35,658 bases of DNA from Paracoccaceae bacterium (GCA_011620265.1 WOZM01000036.1:1-35658); one strand, 5' to 3'; positions 22,917 through 31,377 are shown, counted from the first letter of the stretch. The notes: a model not told the origin generated them from the sequence alone. Program-made: numbers and translations.

Positions 22917-23492
22917 TTGAAAGACGACGGCCACAGCCCCACGGCGCTTGATCTTCCGATGGTCAGGCCGCTTCCGGACGCCACCCGGAAGTATTTCGAC
23001 GTGTGCACCGAAAAGCTCGGCCTCGTCCCCAATGTCCTCAAGGCCTATGCGTTCGACATCGACAAGCTGAACGCCTTCACCGGCATCTACAACAACCTGA
23101 TGCTGGCCGAGAGCGGTCTTTCGAAGCTCGAACGCGAGATGATCGCGGTCTGCGTCTCCTCGCTCAACCGCTGCTGGTATTGCCAGGTCGCCCACGGCGC
23201 CGCGGTGCGGGAGCTTTCAGGCGATCCGGCCCTCGGCGAGGCACTGGTGATGAACTGGCGCGTGGCGCCGCTCTCGCCGAAACAGCGGGCGATGCTGGAC
23301 TTCGCCGAGAAGCTCACGCTCTCGTCGTCGAAGGTCGAGGAAACCGACCGGCAGGCGCTCCGCGATGCCGGGTTCAGCGACCGCGACATCTGGGACATCG
23401 CCTCGGTCACCGGGTTCTTCAACATGACCAACCGCATCGCCTCGGCGACCGGGATGGAGCCGAACCCGGACTATCACGGGGCGCACCGATGA
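22917..23492 (+). CDS. AhpD-like / peroxidase-related carboxymuconolactone-decarboxylase-family protein (TTG start)
   Basis: A 191-residue alpha-helical protein of the AhpD/CMD superfamily. The redox motif is Cys86-x2-Cys89-x3-His93 in NRCWYCQVAHG, preceded by EREMIAV, as in alkylhydroperoxidase D. The N-terminus LDLPMVRPLPDATRKYFDVC and the end FFNMTNRIASATGMEPN match a group often annotated as uncharacterised peroxidase-related enzymes. No ATG fits: I place the start at TTG 22917, with AGGCAAGGGGAG just upstream, giving MKDDGHSPT. An alternative is TTG 22863 inside the previous gene. Role inferred: thiol-dependent peroxide handling. The OmpA-domain gene starts inside its stop codon. Confidence 0.83.
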   Translation: MKDDGHSPTALDLPMVRPLPDATRKYFDVCTEKLGLVPNVLKAYAFDIDKLNAFTGIYNNLMLAESGLSKLEREMIAVCVSSLNRCWYCQVAHGAAVRELSGDPALGEALVMNWRVAPLSPKQRAMLDFAEKLTLSSSKVEETDRQALRDAGFSDRDIWDIASVTGFFNMTNRIASATGMEPNPDYHGAHR

Positions 23493-24418
23493 AACCGCTC
23501 GTCCTCGCCCTTCTCCTCGCCGCGCCGACCGTCCAGGCCGCGCCGACGCTGTCGCTGCCGCCCTCGGCCGCGCGCACCGCCGAGGACCGGAGCGCCATGG
23601 GCAGTTATGGCTTGCCGGTCGGTCCCTGGGCCAACGGCAGGATCGAGACGCTGAAGACCGAAGGCGAGGTCACCCAGACCGCCTGGCGCGTCCGCGACGA
23701 CACGCTCACCACGATGGGCCTTCTGGCTACCCTGCGCGACCAACTCGCGCACGAAGGGTTCGAGGTTCTCTTCGAATGCGATACGGACAATTGCGGCGGG
23801 TTCGACTTCCGCTTCGCCACGCCGGTGCTGCCGGAACCCGAAATGCATGTCGATCTCGGCGATTTCCGCTTCCTCTCGGCGCGGCGCGGCGACGGACCGG
23901 TGCCGGATTACGTCAGCCTGCTCGTCAGCCGCTCGGCCGATAGCGGCTATGTCCAGATGACCCGCGTGGGGTCCGCCCTTGCCGCGCCGCTGCCCATCGC
24001 GGCGGCGAGCTTCAGCCCGCGCGATGCCGCCCCCACGCCCGACGCGCTCGGCGACCAGCTTCTGGCGCGGGGCAAGGTCGTGCTCGACGATCTGAGCTTC
24101 GCGACCGGCGCGACCGAGCTTGGTGAAGGTCGCTTCGGCTCGCTTGCGGCGCTTGCGGATTTCCTCAAGGCCAATCCCGACAAGACCATCGCGCTTGTCG
24201 GCCATACCGACGCGGAAGGCACGCTCTCGGCCAATGTCGCGCTGTCGCGGCAACGGGCGAAATCGGTCCTGAACCGGCTCGTCACCGTCCACGGCGTCAA
24301 CCCGGCCCAGCTTTCCGCCGACGGGATCGGGTTCCTGAGCCCGCTCGCCTCGAACCTCACGCCAGAGGGACGGACCCAAAACAGACGGGTCGAGGCGCTG
24401 ATCACCTCGACCCGGTAG
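23489..24418 (+). CDS. OmpA-domain outer-membrane/peptidoglycan-associated protein
   Basis: A 309-residue exported protein. Residues 1-18 (MKPLVLALLLAAPTVQA) form a signal peptide. A central region of unknown fold, containing a possible disulfide in FECDTDNCGGFDFRF, is followed by a C-terminal OmpA/MotB domain (about 200-305). That domain shows FATGATELGEGRFGSLAALAD, VGHTDAEG, NVALSRQRAKSV and the terminal NRRVEALI, which bind meso-diaminopimelate in peptidoglycan. There is no lipobox, so anchoring is unclear. It is the last gene of the four-gene run, 39 bases from the convergent LysR gene. Confidence 0.87.
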   Translation: MKPLVLALLLAAPTVQAAPTLSLPPSAARTAEDRSAMGSYGLPVGPWANGRIETLKTEGEVTQTAWRVRDDTLTTMGLLATLRDQLAHEGFEVLFECDTDNCGGFDFRFATPVLPEPEMHVDLGDFRFLSARRGDGPVPDYVSLLVSRSADSGYVQMTRVGSALAAPLPIAAASFSPRDAAPTPDALGDQLLARGKVVLDDLSFATGATELGEGRFGSLAALADFLKANPDKTIALVGHTDAEGTLSANVALSRQRAKSVLNRLVTVHGVNPAQLSADGIGFLSPLASNLTPEGRTQNRRVEALITSTR

Positions 24419-24457
24419 GCGCGCGGGGCGGCTCCACTCGTCACACCCGAATTCAGA

Positions 24458-25363
24458 TCACCACTGATCCGGTCCCTTTTCCGCGAAGGACTGGGCAAGA
24501 AAGTCGATGAAGGCGCGGACCTTCGGCTGCGTGAAGCGGCCCGGCGGATAGACCGCGTAGATGCCCAATGTCTCGACCGGCAGATCGGGGATCGCCTCTT
24601 CCACGAGACCGGTCTTCATCGCGTCGGCATAGAGAAACGACGGCAGGTAGGCGATGCCGAGGCCCGAGATCGCGGCGTTCAGAAGCGACTGGCCGTCGTT
24701 CACCGTGAGCCATCCGGCGGTGCGCACCTGACGCTTCTCGCCCGAGGGCGCGGTGATCTTCCAGACGTTGCCGGCGGCCTGGTTGGAATAATGCAAGAGC
24801 TTGTGCTCGTTCAGGTCGTCGATCTTCATCGGCCGGCCGTATTTCTGGAAATAGGCGGGCGAGCCGACCATGCGCTTGGCGGTATCGGTGAGCTTGCGGG
24901 CGCGGAGTGTCGAATCCTCGAGTTCCCCCACCCGGATCGCCATGTCGAAGCCTTCCGAGATCAGCTCCACATAGCGGTTGTTCAGCACCATGTTCACGGT
25001 GATGTCGGGATATTCCAGCAGGAAGTCCCCAAGGATCGGCGAGAGCAGATTCACCCCGAAATCCGTGGCCACCGAGATGCGCAGAAGCCCCGAGGGCGCC
25101 GATTGCATCGAGGTCACCAGCGCATCGGCCTCACCGGCATCGTTGAGCACGCGGCGGGCGCGATCATAATAGGCCAGGCCGATTTCCGTCGGAGACACCC
25201 TGCGCGTCGTCCGGTTCAGGAGCCGCGCCCCCAGACGCGCCTCCAGCGATGATACGTGTTTGGAGACGGCGGACTTCGAAATCCCCATCTTCTTGGCCGC
25301 GTCCGTAAACCCCCCCTGGTCTACGACAGTGGCGAAGGCCTCCATCTCTGTCAGTCTATCCAT
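24458..25363 (-). CDS. LysR-family transcriptional regulator
   Basis: A 301-residue LysR regulator. The N-terminal winged helix-turn-helix (residues 1-60) includes FTDAAKKMGISKSAVSKHVS and SLEARLGARLLNRTTRRV. The rest is the periplasmic-binding-protein-like effector domain, with segments DITVNMVLNNRYVELISEGFDMAIRVG and LNAAISGLGIAYLPSFL, typical of the group annotated near DmlR/AaeR-type regulators. ATG 25363 is the only sensible start. The upstream gene on the same strand is a FadH-type flavoenzyme that ends 150 bases away; whether it is a target is unknown. Inverted repeats upstream are listed as possible autoregulatory sites. Confidence 0.92.
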   Translation of the reverse strand: MDRLTEMEAFATVVDQGGFTDAAKKMGISKSAVSKHVSSLEARLGARLLNRTTRRVSPTEIGLAYYDRARRVLNDAGEADALVTSMQSAPSGLLRISVATDFGVNLLSPILGDFLLEYPDITVNMVLNNRYVELISEGFDMAIRVGELEDSTLRARKLTDTAKRMVGSPAYFQKYGRPMKIDDLNEHKLLHYSNQAAGNVWKITAPSGEKRQVRTAGWLTVNDGQSLLNAAISGLGIAYLPSFLYADAMKTGLVEEAIPDLPVETLGIYAVYPPGRFTQPKVRAFIDFLAQSFAEKGPDQW

Positions 25364-25417
25364 TGTGCACCCGTCAAATACATTGCCCGCCGTGGAACGG
25401 TATCGCGGTCAATTCGG

Positions 25418-25427
25418 GCAATATTGC
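25418..25427. promoter_or_regulatory. Palindrome upstream of the LysR gene
   Basis: GCAATATTGC is a perfect 10-base palindrome 55 bases before the regulator start. LysR sites are usually interrupted dyads containing T-N11-A, which this could sit within; it is only a candidate. Confidence 0.3.
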
Positions 25428-25438
25428 GGAGCTTGGCA

Positions 25439-25458
25439 GACAACACTGGGGTATTGTC
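25439..25458. promoter_or_regulatory. Interrupted dyad upstream of the LysR gene
   Basis: GACAA (25439-25443) and TTGTC (25454-25458) are separated by 10 bases, a spacing suited to a LysR-type recognition site. It lies about 75-95 bases before the start, the usual place for autoregulation. Confidence 0.33.
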
Positions 25459-25513
25459 GGGAACCAAAGTGGCAAGATTCCGCCGATCGGAGCCAAGGCC
25501 TTAACAAACCGGT

Positions 25514-27532
25514 TCAGATCGAGGCGGCGAGCCGAGTTCCCTGATCTATCGCGCGTTTCGCGTCGAGTTCCGCGGCCAGATCGGCACCGCCGATGACATG
25601 TATGACGACCCCTTTCGCGATCAGCGCATCGGCAAGGGTCCGCTCGCTCTCCTGCCCGGCGCAGAGCACCACGGTATCGGCCGCGATCAGCCGCGGATCG
25701 GCCCGCTCGGCGCCGGTCGAGACATGCAGGCCATCGCTGTCGATCCGCTCGTAATTTACGCCGCCCAGCATCTTCACGCCCTTGGCCTGAAGCGTGGCGC
25801 GGTGAATCCAGCCAGTCGTCCTGCCGAGCTTGCGGCCCGGCTTTTCGGACTTGCGCTGCAGGAGCACCACCTGCCGCGCCGGCGCCGCGGGCTCAGGCGG
25901 AACAAGCCCGCCGCGCGCCCGCTCCGGGTCGGCGACGCCCCATTCGGCGAGCCATTCGTCGAGATGCAGCGTCGGGCTGTCACCGGCCTGGGTCAGGTAT
26001 TCGGCCACGTCGAAGCCGATGCCGCCGGCGCCGACGACCGCCACGCGCGGCCCGACCTCGGCGCCTTTCAACACCTCGATGTAGGACAGGACGTTCGCGC
26101 CGTCCTGCCCCGGAATGCCGGGATCGCGCGGGCGCACGCCGGTCGCCACGATCACCTCGTCAAAGCCGGAAAGCGTCTCCGCCGTCGCCTCGGTGCCGAG
26201 CTTCACAGCGATCCCGCTCTTCGCGACCATCGTCCCGAACCAGTCGACAAGGCCGTGGAACTCCTCCTTGCCCGGCACCTGCCGCGCGAGGTTGAGCTGG
26301 CCGCCGAGGACCTCCGCCCTTTCGAACAGCGTCACCGCGTGCCCGCGCCCGTCGAGCGCGAGCGCCGCCGAGAGCCCGGCCGGACCGGCGCCGACGACGG
26401 CGATCCGCCTGGCCGCCGCCACCGGGTCGAGCGTGAGCTCGGTCTCGAAACAGGCGCGCGGATTGACGAGGCAGGAGGAGATCTTGCCGGCGAAGGTATG
26501 GTCGAGGCAGGCCTGGTTGCAGGCGATGCAGGGCGCGATCTCCGCCGCCCGGCCCGCCGCCGCCTTCGCCACGAAGTCGGGATCGGCGAGGAAGGGCCGC
26601 GCCATCGACACCATGTCGGCGCAGCCCTCGGCCAGAACCGCCTCGGCCACGTCGGGCGTGTTTACCCGGTTCGAGGCGATGATCGGGATCTTTACCTCGC
26701 CCATCAGCTTCTTCGTCACCCAGGCAAAGGCCCGGCGCGGGACGGAGGTGGCGATGGTCGGAATCCGCGCCTCGTGCCAGCCGATGCCGGTGTTGAGGAT
26801 CGACGCCCCGGCGCCCTCGATCGCCTTCGCGAGGGTCACGACCTCGTCCCAGCTCTGCCCCTCCGGCACGAGGTCGATGAGCGATATGCGGTAGATGAGG
26901 ATGAAATCCTCCCCCACAGCTTGACGGACCCGGCGCACGACCTCGACCGGCAGGCGCATGCGGTTTTCCGCGCTGCCGCCCCAGCGGTCCGTTCGCTTGT
27001 TGGTGTGGGAGACAAGGAATTCGTTGAGGAGGTAGCCCTCCGATCCCATCACCTCGACACCGTCATACCCGGCTTCGCGCGCCCGTGCTGCGGCAGTGGC
27101 GATGTCGGCGATCTGCTTCTCGATCCCGACCTCGTCCAGCGCCTTCGGCGCGAAGGGCGAGATCGGCGACCTGATCGCCGAGGGGGCGACGCAGTCCGGC
27201 CCGTAGGCATAGCGCCCGGCATGGAGGATCTGCATCGCGATCCGGCCGCCCGCGTCGTGGACATGGTCGGTGACGACACGGTGGTTGGCGATGTCCTCGG
27301 GCGTGAAGAGGCCGGCGGCGCCGGGAAAGACCCCGCCTTCGCGGTTCGGCGCCATGCCGCCGGTGACCATCAGCCCGACCCCGCCCCGTGCCCGCGTCGC
27401 ATAGAATTCCGCGACCCGGTTCCAGTCCTTCGTCTCTTCGAGATTGGTGTGCATGGACCCCATGAGGACCCGGTTCGGCAGCGTCACATGGCCGAGGTCG
27501 AGCGGGGCGAGCAGATGCGGATAGGGCGACAT
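25514..27532 (-). CDS. fadH: NADPH-dependent 2,4-dienoyl-CoA reductase-type flavoenzyme
   Basis: A 672-residue iron-sulfur flavoprotein of the FadH/trimethylamine-dehydrogenase family. The N-terminal FMN barrel (1-330) contains Tyr167 (GSEGYLLNEF) and His253 (GWHEAR), matching the catalytic pair of E. coli FadH. The [4Fe-4S] cysteines are Cys335, Cys338, Cys342 and Cys354. FAD- and NADPH-binding folds follow (VVGAGPAGLSAALAL; VVGAGGIGFDVAEYL). The family reduces 2,4-dienoyl-CoA in unsaturated fatty acid oxidation; some relatives act on other enoates or methylamines, so the substrate is probable, not certain. Full length. ATG 27532 lies downstream of a run of hairpins that separates it from the genes behind it. 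Confidence 0.9.
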   Translation of the reverse strand: MSPYPHLLAPLDLGHVTLPNRVLMGSMHTNLEETKDWNRVAEFYATRARGGVGLMVTGGMAPNREGGVFPGAAGLFTPEDIANHRVVTDHVHDAGGRIAMQILHAGRYAYGPDCVAPSAIRSPISPFAPKALDEVGIEKQIADIATAAARAREAGYDGVEVMGSEGYLLNEFLVSHTNKRTDRWGGSAENRMRLPVEVVRRVRQAVGEDFILIYRISLIDLVPEGQSWDEVVTLAKAIEGAGASILNTGIGWHEARIPTIATSVPRRAFAWVTKKLMGEVKIPIIASNRVNTPDVAEAVLAEGCADMVSMARPFLADPDFVAKAAAGRAAEIAPCIACNQACLDHTFAGKISSCLVNPRACFETELTLDPVAAARRIAVVGAGPAGLSAALALDGRGHAVTLFERAEVLGGQLNLARQVPGKEEFHGLVDWFGTMVAKSGIAVKLGTEATAETLSGFDEVIVATGVRPRDPGIPGQDGANVLSYIEVLKGAEVGPRVAVVGAGGIGFDVAEYLTQAGDSPTLHLDEWLAEWGVADPERARGGLVPPEPAAPARQVVLLQRKSEKPGRKLGRTTGWIHRATLQAKGVKMLGGVNYERIDSDGLHVSTGAERADPRLIAADTVVLCAGQESERTLADALIAKGVVIHVIGGADLAAELDAKRAIDQGTRLAASI

Positions 27533-27613
27533 GAGCGGACTCCTGACTTTTACGGACGATGGCGCAGATCGCGGGTCCGGTCACACCAGACGCTGCGTCA
27601 GATCGGCGCGCAA

Positions 27614-27639
27614 GGAAGAATTTTGGCGAAAATTCTTCC
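27614..27639. terminator. Hairpin 1 of 3 ahead of fadH
   Basis: GGAAGAATTTT (27614-27624) pairs perfectly with AAAATTCTTCC (27629-27639) around a GGCG tetraloop, giving 11 pairs. It is strikingly AT-rich for this genome. Confidence 0.6.
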
Positions 27640-27660
27640 CCGGCCGGCAGTCCGGCCGGG
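27639..27660. terminator. Hairpin 2 of 3 ahead of fadH
   Basis: CCCGGCCGG (27639-27647) pairs perfectly with CCGGCCGGG (27652-27660) around CAGT. It abuts hairpin 1, sharing one base. Confidence 0.55.
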
Positions 27661-27662
27661 CG

Positions 27663-27687
27663 GAAAAATCCTGTTTCAGGATTTTTC
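27663..27687 (-). terminator. Hairpin 3 of 3, terminator of the two-gene unit of unknown function
   Basis: GAAAAATCCTG (27663-27673) pairs perfectly with CAGGATTTTTC (27677-27687) around a three-base loop. It overlaps the last codons of the minus-strand gene that stops at 27676. On the minus strand the descending arm ends in TTTTTC, so it is the best candidate for an intrinsic terminator. Confidence 0.65.
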
Positions 27688-28065
27688 GGGCGCCCCGCCC
27701 GCGGTTTCGACGCAATGGCAGCGGAATGCCTTCTTCAGCATGTCGAGTTCGGCCCGCAGGAGATCGACTTCGGCGCGGATATCGTCCTCGAGCGGCACAC
27801 CGGTCACGATGGTGAACTGGCCGAGCCGGTCGCCGGTCGCGCCGTCGTGCACCAGGAAGGTCTGCACCCCGTCCGACAGAAGCTCCGGCGGGATCGGCAC
27901 GGACACCGACCAGCGCGATGCGCCCGCGGCGGTAACGGTCACGTCCTCCAGCCGCATTTCGAGATGCCAGATCTCGACCGCAGGTGCGGCCTTCCCCGGC
28001 GCGACCAGCTCTCCCTCCCAGCGTCCGGCCCTTATCCGGGCTCCCGCCAAACGCGCCTCGCTCAT
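27676..28065 (-). CDS. Conserved hypothetical protein, 129 residues
   Basis: The protein has no signal peptide or membrane segment. An N-terminal beta-rich part (ARIRAGRWEGELVAPG, WHLEMRLEDVTVTAAG) is followed by VPIPPELLSDGVQTFLVHD and a C-terminal helix DIRAEVDLLRAELDMLKKAF that has heptad-like leucines and ends in CHCVETAGG. I recognise the pattern as a conserved Rhodobacteraceae hypothetical, but no function. The gene follows the larger partner by 10 bases and its last codons form part of a hairpin. The pairing suggests the two proteins act together. Confidence 0.75.
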   Translation of the reverse strand: MSEARLAGARIRAGRWEGELVAPGKAAPAVEIWHLEMRLEDVTVTAAGASRWSVSVPIPPELLSDGVQTFLVHDGATGDRLGQFTIVTGVPLEDDIRAEVDLLRAELDMLKKAFRCHCVETAGGAPEKS

Positions 28066-28075
28066 GCTCTTCCCC

Positions 28076-28849
28076 TCAAAGCTCGGCCCGTGGCCGGCGG
28101 CTCAACGTCACGTCGCGCAGCACGATCTGGTTCATCTCCGGCCCCTCGAAGATCAGGTCGATCCAGGCCCGCTCCACCCGCTTCTCGTTCATCCTGGTAT
28201 AGGCGAGGTCGAACTCCACCATGACGTCCTCGGTGCCGAGGGGCAATTCGCGGACGATCTGTTCGCTGTTCGGCCCGTGCTTGATGTTGATCCGCGCGAA
28301 GATCTCCAGCGGTCTTTCCATCTCGACCACGGCGTCGAGCCGGATGACATGGCTGAGACGCAGCCCCTGCACCGCCGCGTCGGGCAGGTCGATCACCAGC
28401 GACAGGAACGATCCGTCGAACCGGAACACATCCATCCGCAGCCCGAAGGGCGCGAGGTCTGTCGCGCGGCCGTTGCGGATCTGGCGCAGGGTCAGCTCGC
28501 TCGTCCTGCAATCGTGGAACACCGTCGTCTCGCCGCCGAAGGACGCGCGGTTCTCCACCGCGGCGAGGCCGGGCGGGTTGACCGGGCCGCGCCAGATTTC
28601 CGGGCGCCAGGCCCAGTCCGTCAGGAGTGGCTTGCGGATGGCGTCCGAGCCGATGGCGGGCAGGGTCAGCCGGCCGTCGGCGACATGCAGGACCCGGTCG
28701 ATCGCGCGGCGGAGCTGGCGCGCCTGCCCGCGCAGGCCCCGCAGGGTCGGAAGGTCGGTTGTCCCCGCCAGCTCCGCCGCCCGCTGCCAGCGGGCGAGCG
28801 ACCGCCGGAACATCAGCCGGTCCAGAACCGTGTCGAACTTTTCACCCAT
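28076..28849 (-). CDS. DUF6478-type conserved protein
   Basis: A 257-residue protein which I recognise, with moderate confidence, as the DUF6478 family. The N-terminus is a basic helical region (DTVLDRLMFRRSLARWQRAAELAG, LRGLRGQARQLRRAIDRVLHVA). The middle contains TDWAWRPEIWRGPVNPPG and FHDCRTSELTLRQIRN. The C-terminal part looks beta-rich, with INIKHGPNSEQIVRELPLG and FDLAYTRMNEKRVERAWIDLIFEGP. There is no signal peptide. The biochemical role is not known to me. ATG 28849 is preceded by a 104-base spacer with an inverted repeat, so this gene probably heads the two-gene transcript. Confidence 0.75.
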   Translation of the reverse strand: MGEKFDTVLDRLMFRRSLARWQRAAELAGTTDLPTLRGLRGQARQLRRAIDRVLHVADGRLTLPAIGSDAIRKPLLTDWAWRPEIWRGPVNPPGLAAVENRASFGGETTVFHDCRTSELTLRQIRNGRATDLAPFGLRMDVFRFDGSFLSLVIDLPDAAVQGLRLSHVIRLDAVVEMERPLEIFARINIKHGPNSEQIVRELPLGTEDVMVEFDLAYTRMNEKRVERAWIDLIFEGPEMNQIVLRDVTLSRRPRAEL

Positions 28850-28882
28850 GGAACCGCCGCTTTCGCCGATTGATTGGCTCAG

Positions 28883-28908
28883 GGAAACAGTAATTTCTTA
28901 TCGTTTCC
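28883..28908. promoter_or_regulatory. Interrupted dyad upstream of the DUF6478-type gene
   Basis: GGAAAC (28883-28888) and GTTTCC (28903-28908) flank 14 AT-rich bases, 34-59 bases before the start codon on the minus strand. Its place fits an operator over the promoter. No regulator is suggested. Confidence 0.28.
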
Positions 28909-28953
28909 TTTCCGGCCGCACGCAAGGCCGCCGGCCGGCGGAAACGCCGCGCC

Positions 28954-29604
28954 TCAGCCGGCGGGGGCGGTTCCGGCATTCGCGGCCTGCATCTTCGCCA
29001 CCAGCGCCACGAGCACCTGCCGCATTTCCGCCGAGGACAGGGGCCGGTCACGCAGGCTCAGCGCCGACAGCGTCACCATCCGTCCATGCAGGCCGAGGAC
29101 CGCGCGCCAGTAGTCGGCCTCCACCGCCGGCCCGGACACGGCCGAGCGGTCCTTGAGGTGTAGGTAGAGCACGTCGCCGCGCGACGCGACCTCGACGATC
29201 TCGACCGTCTCGGCCTTGCCCGACCGGCTCAGCGCCGCGCGGCCGGGGACGGAGCGGAAGAAGGCCGCGAGGACCGGGAAGGATCCGGCAAGGGCCGCGC
29301 TGTCGCGTGCCGCCGGCAGGACCGCCGCCGTCAGCAGGGCCGGCCGCGCCGGCTGGCCCGCCGCGGCGGAGCCGGAAAGCGCGGCACAGGTTCCGAAGAG
29401 AACGAAGGCGCCGTCCGGCCGGTCGCGGCTGGCGCTCCTGTCGATGCAGTAGCCCTGGGGGCCGGTGACGACCACCGCGCCGCCCGAGACCGCCATCGCC
29501 CGCGTCGCCGTCCCGCCCGGGGCGAGCGGCGCGCCCGGCACGCAGGCGCCGAGCGCGAGGCAGGCGGAGGCGATCCGCCCGGCCTTACTGATCCATGTAG
29601 ACAT
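28954..29604 (-). CDS. Putative lipoprotein overlapping ilvD
   Basis: A 216-residue exported protein. Its signal segment ends in ACLALGAC, a lipobox-like site with the cysteine at residue 21. The mature part contains a small domain with [18 protein letters not shown] and [12 protein letters not shown], suggesting a disulfide, followed by a low-complexity Ala-rich stretch and a C-terminal [20 protein letters not shown] region. I do not recognise a functional family. The ATG at 29604 lies within the last codons of ilvD (20-base overlap), so it is probably translated from the same message. A close arrangement next to ilvD is, from memory, seen in related bacteria. Confidence 0.72.
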   Translation of the reverse strand: MSTWISKAGRIASACLALGACVPGAPLAPGGTATRAMAVSGGAVVVTGPQGYCIDRSASRDRPDGAFVLFGTCAALSGSAAAGQPARPALLTAAVLPAARDSAALAGSFPVLAAFFRSVPGRAALSRSGKAETVEIVEVASRGDVLYLHLKDRSAVSGPAVEADYWRAVLGLHGRMVTLSALSLRDRPLSSAEMRQVLVALVAKMQAANAGTAPAG

Positions 29605-31318
29605 GGCGCTCCGCTTTGCCGCCCGGATGGGTCACCGCACCCTGGCGCGCGCCACCGACAAGCTGGGCGTATTTCCAGAGCGCCCCGGTCGCGTATTCGG
29701 TCGGGCGCGGGCCTTTCCACTCGGCCTTGCGCGCGGCCAGTTCCGCGTCCGTGAGTGCGACCGACAGCTCGCCGGTCACGGCATTGAGCGTGATCATGTC
29801 GCCATCCTTCAGAAGCGCGATCGGCCCGCCATGCGCGGCCTCGGGGCCGACATGGCCGACGCAGAACCCGCGCGTGGCGCCCGAGAACCGGCCGTCGGTG
29901 ATCAGCGCCACCTTCTTGCCCATGCCCTGGCCGGAAAGCGCCGCCGTCGTCGCCAGCATCTCGCGCATCCCCGGACCGCCGGCGGGGCCCTCGTTGCGGA
30001 TGACGATGACCTCGCCTTCCTTGTACTGGCGCGCCTTCACCGCCGCGAACGCGTCCTCCTCGCATTCGAAGACCCGCGCCGGACCCTTGAAGACCTGCTC
30101 CGCCGCACTCATGCCCGCGACCTTCACGATCGCCCCGTCGGGCGCGAGGTTGCCCTTCAGCCCGACGACGCCGCCGGTCTTGGAGATCGGCGCCTCGACC
30201 GGATAGATCACCTTGCCGTCCACGGCGCGGTCGACGAGGTCCAGCTCCTCGCCGATGGTGCGGCCGGTGGCCGACATGCAATCCTCGTGGATCAGCCCGG
30301 CCTTGCGCAGCTCTCGCATCACCACCGGCACGCCGCCCGCCTCGTAGAGGTCCTTCGCGACATAGTCGCCGCCCGGACGCAGGTTCACGAAATAGGGCGT
30401 GTCGCGGAAGATGTCGCAGACGTCGAAGAGGTCGAAGTCGATTCCGGCCTCGTGCGCGATGGCCGGCAGATGCAAGCCGCCGTTCGTCGAGCCGCCGGTG
30501 CAGGCGACGACCCGCGCGGCATTCTCCAGCGCCTTCCGCGTCACGATATCGCGGGCGCGGATGTTCTTCTCGATGAGGTTCATCACCGCCATGCCGGAGG
30601 CCTCGCCATACTGGTCGCGACTCTCGTAGGGCGCGGGCATGCCCGAGGAATTCGGCAGCGCGAGGCCGATGGCTTCCGAGACGCAGGCCATGGTGTTGGC
30701 GGTATACTGGCCGCCACAGGCCCCGGCCGAGGGGCAGGCGACGCGCTCGAGGATATCGAGCTCGGCATCCGACATCTGGCCCGCCTGATGCTTGCCGACC
30801 GCCTCGAACACGTCCTGGACGACGACATCCTTGCCATTGAGCCGACCCGGCAGGATCGAGCCGCCATAGATGAAGACCGACGGCACGTTGAGCCGCACCA
30901 TCGCCATCATCATCCCCGGCAGGCTCTTGTCGCAGCCGGCAAGCCCCACCAGCGCGTCATAGCAATGGCCCCGCATCGTCAGCTCGACCGTATCGGCGAT
31001 CGCGTCGCGGCTGGCGAGCGAGGAGCGCATGCCCTCGTGCCCCATCGCGATGCCGTCGGTGACGGTGATCGTGGTGAATTCGCGCGGCGTGCCGCCGCCG
31101 GCCTTCACGCCCATCTTCACCGCCTGCGCCTGGCGGTTGAGCGCGATGTTGCAGGGTGCCGCCTCGTTCCAGCAGGTGGCGACGCCGACCCATGGCTGGT
31201 GGATCTCGGCCTCTGAGATGCCCATCGCGTAGAAATAGGACCGGTGCGGCGCCCGCGCGGGCCCTTCGGTCACATGGCGGCTGGGCAGTTTCGACTTGTC
31301 GAACTGGCGGTTCTTCAT
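29585..31318 (-). CDS. ilvD: Dihydroxy-acid dehydratase
   Basis: A 577-residue IlvD/Edd-family dehydratase that converts 2,3-dihydroxy-3-methyl acids to 2-oxo acids in valine and isoleucine synthesis. The iron-sulfur cluster cysteines are at Cys56 ([11 protein letters not shown]), Cys129 ([11 protein letters not shown]) and Cys201 ([16 protein letters not shown]), with the C-terminal [14 protein letters not shown] active-site serine segment. Length is standard for the ilvD branch, not the longer edd branch. ATG 31318 follows GGGAGG; the same frame stays open far upstream but that part has no resemblance to the family. A candidate promoter is listed. The lipoprotein gene overlaps its 3' end. 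Confidence 0.95.
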   Translation of the reverse strand: MKNRQFDKSKLPSRHVTEGPARAPHRSYFYAMGISEAEIHQPWVGVATCWNEAAPCNIALNRQAQAVKMGVKAGGGTPREFTTITVTDGIAMGHEGMRSSLASRDAIADTVELTMRGHCYDALVGLAGCDKSLPGMMMAMVRLNVPSVFIYGGSILPGRLNGKDVVVQDVFEAVGKHQAGQMSDAELDILERVACPSAGACGGQYTANTMACVSEAIGLALPNSSGMPAPYESRDQYGEASGMAVMNLIEKNIRARDIVTRKALENAARVVACTGGSTNGGLHLPAIAHEAGIDFDLFDVCDIFRDTPYFVNLRPGGDYVAKDLYEAGGVPVVMRELRKAGLIHEDCMSATGRTIGEELDLVDRAVDGKVIYPVEAPISKTGGVVGLKGNLAPDGAIVKVAGMSAAEQVFKGPARVFECEEDAFAAVKARQYKEGEVIVIRNEGPAGGPGMREMLATTAALSGQGMGKKVALITDGRFSGATRGFCVGHVGPEAAHGGPIALLKDGDMITLNAVTGELSVALTDAELAARKAEWKGPRPTEYATGALWKYAQLVGGARQGAVTHPGGKAERHVYMDQ

Positions 31319-31348
31319 GGGTTTGCCTCCCGTCACTCGGTTCGCCCT

Positions 31349-31377
31349 GCAATAGGCGAGCCGCGCGCGGGACACAA
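31349..31377 (-). promoter_or_regulatory. Candidate sigma-70 promoter of ilvD
   Basis: On the minus strand TTGTGT (complement of 31372-31377) and TATTGC (complement of 31349-31354) are 17 bases apart, placing the transcript start about 25 bases before the ATG. No leader peptide or attenuator is seen. Confidence 0.42.

Noticed and set aside
25598-28873. A 1091-codon open frame on the plus strand opposite fadH and the two genes of unknown function
   Set aside because: It has the His/Arg/Asp-rich composition of antisense frames and crosses three hairpins and several genes on the other strand.
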